This document shows positions 1 to 4,864 of a stretch of DNA of 7,013 nt, piece by piece (within the stretch, counting starts at the first letter, position 1; every line of letters begins with the position of its first letter). Source of the DNA: JAVEVF01 sp034005175 (GTDB taxonomy: Bacteria; Actinomycetota; Coriobacteriia; Anaerosomatales; SLCP01); the NCBI GenBank assembly GCA_034005175.1, contig JAVEVF010000096.1, positions 1 to 7,013 of the forward strand, in the 5' to 3' direction. The notes under the pieces were generated by a model, which made no database searches, was not told the origin of the DNA, and saw only the letters and a program-made list of their open reading frames with translations. Position numbers and translations under genes: made by a program.

Positions 1-287
1 AAGCGAAGGTCCACGCCGGGACTCGGGGATCAGCCCACCCTCGTTGTGCTGCTTGTGATTTGTTGATGGCGATGGCGAACACTGAGCACGGAATATTCGC
101 AGCACAATGGTCAAGAGTGTCTGCGTACAACTGAGATGCCCAGAGATTGCTGCGCCAGTATTTGAGTGAGTCAAGGGTCCAGCCAATAGTCGGCATTGAT
201 GACCAGACAGCCGACCACGAAGTAGTCAGTCGGGCTGATTCCAGCACAACCGGCATCACCAGATTCATCAAGATAGGCAAGATACAT
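1..287 (-). pseudogene. DUF3800 family protein, 5' part, frameshifted and cut by the window edge
   Basis: Reading leftward from an ATG at 287, the first 38 codons give MYLAYLDESGDAG, then SPTDYFVVGCLVINADYWLDP, and end in TGA at 173-171. The DESGD start followed by a hydrophobic 'YFVVGCLVI' strand is the hallmark of DUF3800 proteins, which are predicted RNase H-like proteins of unknown substrate often found near mobile elements. In the +1 frame, reading resumes without a stop to base 1 (DSLKYWRSNLWASQLYADTL, later CSVFAIAINKSQAAQRGW). That resembles the continuation of the same fold, so one indel near 173-180 splits the gene. No convincing Shine-Dalgarno sequence precedes the ATG. The upstream DNA (288-356) is visibly AT-richer than the rest of the window, hinting at acquired DNA. 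The family call rests on the N-terminus only. A sequencing error could mimic the frameshift. Confidence 0.68.
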
Positions 288-331
288 TGAATTGACCCAC
301 AGCTAAACTAGATGCTTGTCTCCAACATACG

Positions 332-357
332 GATGTATTTACAAATTACAATACATC
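332..357. repeat. AT-rich inverted repeat upstream of the DUF3800 gene, at the IS-A insertion point
   Basis: Arms GATGTATT (332-339) and AATACATC (350-357) are perfect 8-bp inverted repeats around a 10-nt AT-rich centre. The right arm contains the TACAT target duplication of IS-A. The base after the right-hand duplication is also C (1718), so the palindrome was intact before insertion. It may be an operator for the leftward DUF3800 gene or a structure-prone insertion target; the sequence does not decide. A weak minus-strand promoter, TTGTAA then 16 bp then TATGTT, overlaps it. Confidence 0.55.
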
Positions 358-362
358 GCGTT

Positions 363-384
363 GCCTCACAAAAAATGTACTCGA
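363..384 (+). repeat. IS-A outer left terminal repeat
   Basis: Begins GCCTCAC and ends TACTCGA, with an 8-nt A-rich centre. Its copies are at 397-419 (same orientation) and at 1648-1669 and 1685-1706 (inverted). This is probably a transposase binding site. Confidence 0.75.
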
Positions 385-396
385 AACCGATTCGAT

Positions 397-419
397 GCCT
401 CACAAAAGAAGGTACTCGA
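397..419 (+). repeat. IS-A inner left repeat
   Basis: Second left copy, starting 34 bp after the first: GCCTCAC, a 9-nt A/G-rich centre, then TACTCGA. With the flanking GAT it matches the reverse complement of the outer right copy at about 22 of 27 positions, a closer match than the outer left copy gives. It lies upstream of the transposase start. Confidence 0.75.
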
Positions 420-458
420 ACCGGCCCCTCGCCGGATCGACCGGCGAAGGGCTCCAGG

Positions 459-1682
459 ATGCCGCTTTCGATGGCCGAGAAGAAGGCGATCACACGTGAG
501 ATGAGGCGTCGTTACAAGAAGGCGTCCAAGACGGACAAGGCCGTGATGCTCGACGAGCTCACGGCCCTCACGGGTTGGACGAGGAGCTATGCGTCGCGTG
601 CGCTGAGGCGTGAGAGACCGAAACGAAGCGGGCCTGAGACCCGCGGGCGCAAGAAGACCTACACGCCTGAGGTGATGGTCCCGCTTCGCAAGGTGTGGGC
701 GAGCCTGGACTTCGCATGCGGGAAACGGGTCGCGTCCGGCATGGACGACATCCTCGACGCGCTCGTGCGCGCAGGCGAGCTGTCCTGTGGGCCTTCTGTG
801 GTCGACATGCTTCGCATCATGTCCGCCGCCACGATCGACCGTCTGCTCGCACCGGACCGGGCCAAGACCACGCTCAAGGGCCGCGCGACCACCAAGCCCG
901 GCACGCTGTTGAAATCCCAGATCCAGATCAGGACCGGCACCGGGTGGGACGACGCGGTCCCCGGCTTCATCGAGATCGACCTGGTGGCGCACTGCGGGGA
1001 CTCGACACGGGGCGAGTACTGCAACACGCTCGATGCCACCGACATCGCCACGGGGCGGACCGAGACCCGGTCCGTGCGCAACAAGGCCCAGGTCCACGTG
1101 TTCGCAGCGCTGGCAGACATCGTGGCCCACCTGCCGTTCCCGCTGCTCGGGATCGATTCTGATAACGGTTCGGAATTCATCAACGACGAGCTCTTCCGGT
1201 TCTGCCGCGACAACGGCGTGACCTTCACCAGAAGCCGTGCCTACCGGAAGAACGACGAATGTCACGTCGAGCAGAAGAACTGGTCGGTCGTGCGTCAGAA
1301 CGTGGGCTACGCGCGCTTCGACACACCGGCGGAGCTCGGGGTCCTAAACGAGATCCACTCCCTTGTGCGCCTGCACACGAACTTCTTCATGCCGTCAGCC
1401 AAGCTCATCGCCAAGACCCGTGACGGCTCCAAGGTCACCAAGCGCTACGACAGACCCACGACGTCGTACCGGCGCGTGCTGGCGCGAGACGACGTGGACG
1501 AGGAGACCAAGACCGCGCTCGCCGCGCAGTTCGAGACGCTCAATCCGGCCGACCTGAGAAGGAGGATCGGCAGGCTCCAAGACAGGCTCTACAGGCTCAA
1601 CGCCCGTAAGAACCCGAAGTGGAAAGAGGAGGTGGAGGCACCTGGCGTCGAGTACCTTTATTGTGAGGCGACGAACCGGTAG
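459..1682 (+). CDS. IS-A transposase, integrase catalytic core (D,D-35-E)
   Basis: DDE recombinase that cuts and joins the IS-A ends. I chose ATG 459 (407 aa) because AAGG at 447-450 lies 8 nt upstream. The open frame reaches back to an ATG at 312, but that would run outside the element and through both left repeats. Residues 26-51 look like a helix-turn-helix DNA-binding segment (DELTALTGWTRSYASRALRR). The integrase core shows D174 in FIEIDL, D235 in IDSDNGSEF and E271 in HVEQKNWS. D235 and E271 are separated by 35 residues, the classic D,D-35-E spacing. The basic tail (about 363-390) is rich in Arg and Lys. The last codons are written by the inner right repeat (1648-1669), so coding and binding sites overlap. 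The protein appears intact. It resembles transposases annotated as integrase catalytic region proteins; the exact IS family is uncertain. Confidence 0.87.
   Translation: MPLSMAEKKAITREMRRRYKKASKTDKAVMLDELTALTGWTRSYASRALRRERPKRSGPETRGRKKTYTPEVMVPLRKVWASLDFACGKRVASGMDDILDALVRAGELSCGPSVVDMLRIMSAATIDRLLAPDRAKTTLKGRATTKPGTLLKSQIQIRTGTGWDDAVPGFIEIDLVAHCGDSTRGEYCNTLDATDIATGRTETRSVRNKAQVHVFAALADIVAHLPFPLLGIDSDNGSEFINDELFRFCRDNGVTFTRSRAYRKNDECHVEQKNWSVVRQNVGYARFDTPAELGVLNEIHSLVRLHTNFFMPSAKLIAKTRDGSKVTKRYDRPTTSYRRVLARDDVDEETKTALAAQFETLNPADLRRRIGRLQDRLYRLNARKNPKWKEEVEAPGVEYLYCEATNR
1648..1669 (-). repeat. IS-A inner right repeat, inside the transposase 3' end
   Basis: Read on the minus strand: GCCTCAC, an 8-nt centre (AATAAAGG), then TACTCGA. 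It matches the left repeats and encodes part of the transposase C-terminus (around GVEYLYCEA), ending 10 bp before the stop codon. Confidence 0.75.
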
Positions 1683-1684
1683 CT

Positions 1685-1706
1685 GGAGTACCTTTTATTC
1701 TGAGGC
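1685..1706 (-). repeat. IS-A outer right terminal repeat
   Basis: On the minus strand it begins GCCTCAG, continues AATAAAAGG and ends TACTCC. It starts 2 bp after the transposase stop, and the element ends 6 bp further out, at 1712. Confidence 0.75.
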
Positions 1707-1768
1707 ATCACGTACATCACTGTAGTCTTTGAAGCAACATCTTTGACAGGCCGAAGCGGCAGGCTCCG

Positions 1769-2791
1769 TTACGTAAGCTCGGGTACAGGCTCGACCGGCG
1801 CAACGATATCGACAGCGGAAGCTTCGACCGGCGCCTCCCCCGACTCCCGCTGTTCGCGTGCGATGATCGGCTGCATCGCCGCGACAGCGATCTCGATCAT
1901 CGACTCGTCGGGCTCGCGGGTCGTCATCTTCTGAAGCTGCAGTCCCGGCCACAGGATGATTTTGACGACCGGGTTGTCCGAGTGGTTGCCCGCCCACTTG
2001 ACCGTGATCTCATAGGCAATCCCGGCAACGAGCGGAATGAGTAGCAGCCTGGACGCGATCAGCATGCCGAGAATGGCGAACTGGTTGGTCCAGCCCAACT
2101 GCGCGGCGATCGCCTTCACCGGGACCAGCGAGAACACCAGGATCGCGATGACCATCACCATGAGCAGGAACGACGTCCCGCAGCGCATGTGCTTGGTGCT
2201 GAAGTTCTGGATCGTGGGCGCGTCGAGCGGCAGGCCGTGCTCGTAGGCGTGGATCGTCTTGTGCTCGGCGCCGTGATAGGCGAAGACCCGCTGGATGTCC
2301 TGCATGCGGCTGATAGCCCAGATGTAGATGAAGAACGCGGCAACGCGCAAGATACCGTCGACGATGTTCCAGATGAACGGATGCTCGGTAGCCGATACGG
2401 CGAAGTTCGTGAGCACGGCAGGCAACACGATGAACAGTACGATCGCGAGGCCGGCGCCCCCCAGGAGCGCCATGCCGATCTCCTTACCCGAGAGCTGCTC
2501 CTCTTCGGTCTCTCCGGCGAACGACGCCGAGATAGAGAATGCTTTGAGCGCGAGCGACAGCGTCTCGACCAGCGCGACCACGCCGCGGATGATGGGCTTG
2601 CGCATCCACTCGCTCTTTTTCGCACCCGAGGGCAGGTCGTGCTCCTCGGTGTGGATCGAGCCGTCGGGTGTCCTGACCGCGATCGCCCAGTTGAACTTGC
2701 CGCGCATCATGATGCCCTCGAGGACCGCCTGGCCCCCGATGTGGGTGTGTTTTATCGGGACGTCGATACGCTCGACAGCGATGTCGCTCAC
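1769..2791 (-). CDS. yqhQ: DUF1385 family membrane protein (YqhQ-like)
   Basis: This 340-residue integral membrane protein belongs to the DUF1385/YqhQ family, which is widespread in Gram-positive bacteria, predicted to bind metal, and of unknown reaction. The family signature GGQAVLEGIMMRG is at residues 19-31. The conserved polar motif YHGAEHK is at 172-178 and the related HMRCGTSF at 201-208. Hydrophobic segments lie near 107-130, 145-161, 206-225 and 236-256. The last 45 or so residues form a Pro/Glu/Ala-rich tail. The start is GTG at 2791, directly after the thyX stop (TAAGTG), with GGGAGG about 8 nt upstream inside the end of thyX, so translation is probably coupled. In many relatives this gene lies near rpmE and prfA; here IS-A lies beyond its 3' end instead. 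No clear terminator with a T-run follows. Confidence 0.92.
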   Translation of the reverse strand: MSDIAVERIDVPIKHTHIGGQAVLEGIMMRGKFNWAIAVRTPDGSIHTEEHDLPSGAKKSEWMRKPIIRGVVALVETLSLALKAFSISASFAGETEEEQLSGKEIGMALLGGAGLAIVLFIVLPAVLTNFAVSATEHPFIWNIVDGILRVAAFFIYIWAISRMQDIQRVFAYHGAEHKTIHAYEHGLPLDAPTIQNFSTKHMRCGTSFLLMVMVIAILVFSLVPVKAIAAQLGWTNQFAILGMLIASRLLLIPLVAGIAYEITVKWAGNHSDNPVVKIILWPGLQLQKMTTREPDESMIEIAVAAMQPIIAREQRESGEAPVEASAVDIVAPVEPVPELT

Positions 2792-3481
2792 TTACTGGTC
2801 CTCCCGTTTGGGTGCACGCGGGTACGGTTCACCGCATGTCATCTTTCCTTCTCTGCACGGCCCGCGCCTGCATGACGCTCCCGCATCCATGAAGATGTAG
2901 GGCGCGGTGGGCTCTGCAAGTTCTAGCATCTTTAACGCCACTTCCCTTATCTCCCACTGCGCGCGCCTGCAGCAGCGCAGCTCGAAGAAGTGGAGCAGCT
3001 CGCGGATGTTCATGGTCACGACGATCTTGGTCTCGGTCGCGTTGGGGAGCAGGTAGCGCGCGTCCTCGGCAGCCACACCGGCCTCGATCAGATGTCGATA
3101 GGCTGCGAACGCGTCGCGGCAGGCTTGGGCGAACAGCTCCGAAGCCTCGGGATCGGCGGCGACGTCGGGAGGCACGATGAACTCGGGCTCCTCGGAAAAC
3201 GAGACGTAGCGCTGCGACTGCTGGTTGTAGCTTGCGAGCCGGTGCCGAACGAGCTGGTGCGTCATCGCGCGCGACACCCCGTCGATCGCGAAGGTGTAGC
3301 TCGCGTGCTCGAGCGTCGAGGTATGGCCACTCGTGATGATCGTCTTGAGCACGCGGCGAATCGCGTCGTCACTCATCGTCTCCAACAACTCCGACGCGCC
3401 CACGGGCGCGTAACACAGCCGAGCTGCCGCGGCCACGGCACGCTCGGGATCCGGAGTGTGGTAGAGCAGACGGACGTCCAT
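2792..3481 (-). CDS. thyX: Flavin-dependent thymidylate synthase ThyX
   Basis: ThyX makes dTMP from dUMP in the cytoplasm, using methylenetetrahydrofolate, FAD and NAD(P)H, and replaces ThyA in organisms lacking it. The ThyX signature RHRLASYNQQS is at residues 79-89 (RHR, seven residues, then Ser89), followed by QRY. Other family landmarks are SGHTSTLEHASYTF (51-64), DARYLLPN (141-147 region) and FFELRCCRRAQWEIR (165-179). Length (229 aa) is normal. The C-terminus holds Cys204, Cys209 and Cys216 in an SCRRGPCREGKMTC pattern seen in many Gram-positive ThyX proteins. The ATG at 3481 has GAGG about 8 nt upstream. It is the first gene of a two-gene unit with the DUF1385 gene, transcribed away from the toxin-antitoxin operon. 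Confidence 0.97.
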   Translation of the reverse strand: MDVRLLYHTPDPERAVAAAARLCYAPVGASELLETMSDDAIRRVLKTIITSGHTSTLEHASYTFAIDGVSRAMTHQLVRHRLASYNQQSQRYVSFSEEPEFIVPPDVAADPEASELFAQACRDAFAAYRHLIEAGVAAEDARYLLPNATETKIVVTMNIRELLHFFELRCCRRAQWEIREVALKMLELAEPTAPYIFMDAGASCRRGPCREGKMTCGEPYPRAPKREDQ

Positions 3482-3544
3482 GCGAGTCCTCGCAGGTAGT
3501 GTCGGACACGGCGGGCAGGCGCCCGCGCAACGGCGTTCATTCTA
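3481..3544 (-). promoter_or_regulatory. thyX leader and candidate promoter, with stacked inverted repeats
   Basis: On the minus strand TAGAAT (3544-3539) is a good -10 hexamer, giving a leader of about 50 nt; no good -35 is visible. Three perfect inverted repeats follow closely: GCGGGC/GCCCGC (3511-3516, 3521-3526), GTGTC/GACAC (3499-3503, 3505-3509) and TGCGAG/CTCGCA (3481-3486, 3489-3494). The last contains the GAGG ribosome-binding site and touches the ATG. These could be an operator or an RNA structure affecting translation. Confidence 0.4.
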
Positions 3545-3580
3545 GCACTGACGTGCGGCGGCTGACGGTGCGTTGACACG

Positions 3581-3610
3581 CTGACACAATGGCGAGTTTT
3601 CGGTTATACT
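3581..3610 (+). promoter_or_regulatory. Promoter of the toxin-antitoxin operon (leaderless)
   Basis: CTGACA (3581-3586), an 18-bp spacer and TATACT (3605-3610) form a near-consensus housekeeping promoter. The antitoxin ATG at 3617 lies 7 nt after the -10, which is where transcription should begin, so the mRNA is probably leaderless. No Shine-Dalgarno sequence lies before the ATG. TGACAC occurs twice (3574-3579 and 3582-3587), a possible operator for the ribbon-helix-helix antitoxin. Confidence 0.65.
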
Positions 3611-3616
3611 ATTGGT

Positions 3617-3850
3617 ATGAAAACAGCGATTTCCATACCCGACGATCTCTTCGGCGAGGCAGATGCGCTTGCGCAAAAGCTCAACAAGTCGCGCAGTGAG
3701 GTCTACAGCCAGGCGGTGCGCGAGTACCTCGCCCGGCATGCCGACGACCGGATCACTGAAGCGCTCGATGCGCTGTACGCAGCCGAAGAGCCCTCGAACG
3801 AGTTCGCAAGCCGCGCGGCTCGCTCCATCTTGGAGGACAGCGAGTGGTGA
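3617..3850 (+). CDS. MazE-type antitoxin, ribbon-helix-helix
   Basis: The antitoxin of a type II toxin-antitoxin pair. It should bind and block the MazF-like toxin encoded next to it and repress their shared promoter. The 77-residue protein starts with KTAISIPDDLFGEADALAQK, the beta strand and first helix of a CopG/ribbon-helix-helix domain. The second helix follows (NKSRSEVYSQAVREYLARH, about 23-41). The acidic C-terminal part (about 44-77, DDRITEALDALYAAEEPSNE onward) is the usual toxin-binding region. The start is fixed by a promoter 7 nt upstream and no usable alternative. The 3' end overlaps the toxin gene, as is typical for coupled expression. Exact MazE subfamily not resolved. Confidence 0.9.
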   Translation: MKTAISIPDDLFGEADALAQKLNKSRSEVYSQAVREYLARHADDRITEALDALYAAEEPSNEFASRAARSILEDSEW

Positions 3851-4188
3851 TCGCACAGGGTGAGATATGGTGGGCCGATCTCGGCGAGCCTATGGGCTCT
3901 GAACCGGGTTTTCGGCGGCCGGTGCTCGTCGTGCAATCCGATGCGTTCAACCGCTCCCACATCGCCACGATCGTCTGTGTCCCGCTCACAAGCAACCTTC
4001 GACTCGCAGATGCACCGGGCAACGTCGTGTTGGACTCTGCGATCACCGGACTGCCCAAGGACTCCGTCGCCAACGTGTCCCAGATCGTGACGCTGGACCG
4101 CTCGGCGTTGACCGAGCGCGTGGGTGCCGTCCCCGAGACCAAGCTCGATCTGGTGCTCTTTGGCATCGATGTGCTGCTGGGACGCTAG
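3844..4188 (+). CDS. mazF: MazF/PemK-family toxin, mRNA endoribonuclease
   Basis: A sequence-specific endoribonuclease that cuts cellular RNA and stops growth when the antitoxin is lost. The 114-residue protein shows the MazF landmarks QGEIWWADL (5-13), GFRRPVLVVQ (22-31), VCVPLTSN (44-51), SVANVSQIVTLD (about 73-84) and the closing LFGIDVLLG. Arg25 and Thr49 match the catalytic Arg and Thr of the family. GTG 3844 overlaps the antitoxin gene by 7 bp with GGAGG at 3832-3836, 7 nt upstream. GTG 3847 (4-bp overlap, GTGA) is an alternative and would remove one residue. The toxin looks intact. The RNA sequence it cuts cannot be read from the gene. Confidence 0.93.
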   Translation: MVIAQGEIWWADLGEPMGSEPGFRRPVLVVQSDAFNRSHIATIVCVPLTSNLRLADAPGNVVLDSAITGLPKDSVANVSQIVTLDRSALTERVGAVPETKLDLVLFGIDVLLGR

Positions 4189-4222
4189 GGCGAAACTTTG
4201 TAACTACCGGAAACGAAGAAAA

Positions 4223-4237
4223 CCGCCACATGGGCGG
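4223..4237. terminator. Bidirectional terminator between the toxin gene and rpmE
   Basis: CCGCC (4223-4227), a 5-nt loop, and GGCGG (4233-4237). Read leftward (rpmE direction) the stem is followed by TTTTCTTCGTTT. Read rightward it is followed by CTTTCTC, so it should end rpmE better than the toxin operon. The stem is short at 5 bp. Confidence 0.6.
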
Positions 4238-4246
4238 CTTTCTCGT

Positions 4247-4263
4247 GTTGCGAGCTAAGCAAC
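4247..4263. repeat. Small hairpin just past the rpmE stop
   Basis: GTTGC (4247-4251) and GCAAC (4259-4263) flank a 7-nt loop, between the rpmE stop codon and the terminator stem. It may add to termination or protect the 3' end of the mRNA. Confidence 0.4.
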
Positions 4264-4265
4264 GC

Positions 4266-4736
4266 CTACTCGGCGCTCTCCTCGGCAGGAGCTTCCTCGG
4301 CCACGGGGGCCTCTGCAGCCTCCTCGGTGGCAGGAGCCTCCTCGTTGGCGGCAGCAGCCTGAGCAGCCTCAGCTTTGGCCTGCTTGCGAGCAGCCTTGGC
4401 CTCGAACGTGGCAGCCTTGGCGGCTTTCTCGGCCTCCTTGGCCTCGCGAGCCTGCTTCGCGGCGATGGCGGCCTCCTCGGCAGCCTTGCGGCGAGCTTCC
4501 TTCTCGGCAGCCTCCTTCTCGAGCACGGCGTTGGCGGCCGAGCCGAACTTGTCCGAGAAGCGCTGGACGCGTCCACCGGTGTCGACGAACTTCTGCTGAC
4601 CGGTGAAGAACGGGTGGCACTGGTTGCACAGTTCGATGTGTAGCTCGCCACCCGAGGTGGAGTTGGTCGTAAAACGGTTCCCGCACGAGCAGACGACGGT
4701 CGTCTCCACGTAGTCGGGGTGGATACCTGGCTTCAC
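4266..4736 (-). CDS. rpmE: 50S ribosomal protein L31, zinc-binding type, with a long charged tail
   Basis: L31 sits on the central protuberance of the large subunit and bridges to the small subunit. The start is GTG at 4736: GGAGGT lies 8 nt upstream and the product begins MKPGIHPDY, the usual L31 N-terminus. A longer frame from 4805 has no such support. Cys16, Cys18, Cys37 and Cys40 (VCSCGNRF and CNQCHPFFTGQQ) are the zinc ligands of the C+ form. The L31 domain ends near residue 68. Residues 70-156 are an Ala/Lys/Glu-rich extension, first mixed-charge and probably helical or coiled coil (EKEAAEKEARRKAAEEAA), then acidic with Pro (EEAPATEEAAEAPVAEE). At 156 aa it is about twice the usual length. 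The tail is GC-rich and in frame, with no sign of decay. Confidence 0.96.
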   Translation of the reverse strand: MKPGIHPDYVETTVVCSCGNRFTTNSTSGGELHIELCNQCHPFFTGQQKFVDTGGRVQRFSDKFGSAANAVLEKEAAEKEARRKAAEEAAIAAKQAREAKEAEKAAKAATFEAKAARKQAKAEAAQAAAANEEAPATEEAAEAPVAEEAPAEESAE

Positions 4737-4757
4737 TTGGAAACACCTCCGAATAGC

Positions 4758-4778
4758 GGCTTGGTTTCCGACCAAGCC
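4758..4778 (-). promoter_or_regulatory. Hairpin in the rpmE leader
   Basis: GGCTTGGT (4758-4765) and ACCAAGCC (4771-4778) form a perfect 8-bp stem with a 5-nt loop. In the rpmE mRNA it lies about 11 nt before the GGAGGT ribosome-binding site. There is no T-run, so it is not a terminator. It could be an L31 or other protein-binding site, or an mRNA stabiliser. Confidence 0.5.
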
Positions 4779-4795
4779 TTCAGGACAGCCCGAGG

Positions 4796-4801
4796 ATGAT
4801 A
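4796..4801 (-). promoter_or_regulatory. Candidate -10 of the rpmE promoter
   Basis: On the minus strand TATCAT (4801-4796) lies between the IS-B left end (4842) and the leader hairpin, and would place the start near 4789. No good -35 is visible 16-18 bp upstream. GAGGATGA is repeated at 4792-4799 and 4809-4816. Confidence 0.3.
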
Positions 4802-4841
4802 ACACGGTGAGGATGACGACGCCATTTTGTTGATCTCTGAT

Positions 4842-4864
4842 GGAAGCATCCCAAACTGAGACAT
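4842..4864 (+). repeat. IS-B left terminal inverted repeat
   Basis: Begins GGAAGCATCCCAAACT and ends ACATC or ACAT. Its partner at 6180-6202 differs at two positions. Confidence 0.9.

Larger units (their letters stand above)
357..1712 (+). mobile_element. Complete insertion sequence IS-A with a D,D-35-E integrase-type transposase
   Basis: The 1356-bp element is bounded by the direct repeat TACAT at 352-356 and 1713-1717. The two ends read CGCGTTGCCTCA (left) and, on the opposite strand, CGTGATGCCTCA (right), matching at 10 of 12 positions. Each end carries two copies of a roughly 22-bp motif, GCCTCAC, then 8-9 A-rich bases, then TACTC. A single transposase gene fills the inside. I assigned the ends by the best combined fit of terminal symmetry and target duplication. 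A boundary at the TGCCTCA core (362-1707) is possible but leaves no target duplication. The family within the integrase-like IS groups (IS481, ISNCY/IS1202-like) is not certain. Confidence 0.82.

Noticed and set aside
171..182. Programmed +1 frameshift at CCT TGA C in the DUF3800 gene
   Set aside because: It resembles the UGA-C context of prfB, but there is no upstream Shine-Dalgarno-like stimulator and the proline codon does not favour +1 slippage; a simple indel is more likely.
312..458. Upstream extension of the IS-A transposase reading frame to ATG 312
   Set aside because: It would start outside the element and translate both left terminal repeats; ATG 459 has a proper ribosome-binding site.
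366..1265. 299-codon open frame on the minus strand opposite the IS-A transposase
   Set aside because: A GC-rich shadow of the real gene; Arg/Gly/Val-rich without recognisable domains, and it runs through the left repeats.
1743..1748. TTGACA on the plus strand downstream of IS-A
   Set aside because: No -10 at proper distance and it would only drive antisense RNA into yqhQ.
2189..2875. 228-codon plus-strand frame over yqhQ and the end of thyX
   Set aside because: Antisense to two clearly recognised genes; composition typical of a shadow frame.
3573..3578. Consensus TTGACA as the toxin-antitoxin -35
   Set aside because: It lies 26 bp from TATACT, too far; CTGACA at 3581-3586 with an 18-bp spacer fits better.
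4290..4520. Repeat-like GCCTCCTCGGCAG runs in rpmE
   Set aside because: They arise from Ala/Glu/Lys codons of the tail, with irregular spacing; not a CRISPR or tandem array.
4737..4805. Longer rpmE start at 4805
   Set aside because: Adds 23 residues before the canonical MKPGIHP start, spans the leader hairpin, and lacks a ribosome-binding site; GTG 4736 has GGAGGT at ideal spacing.
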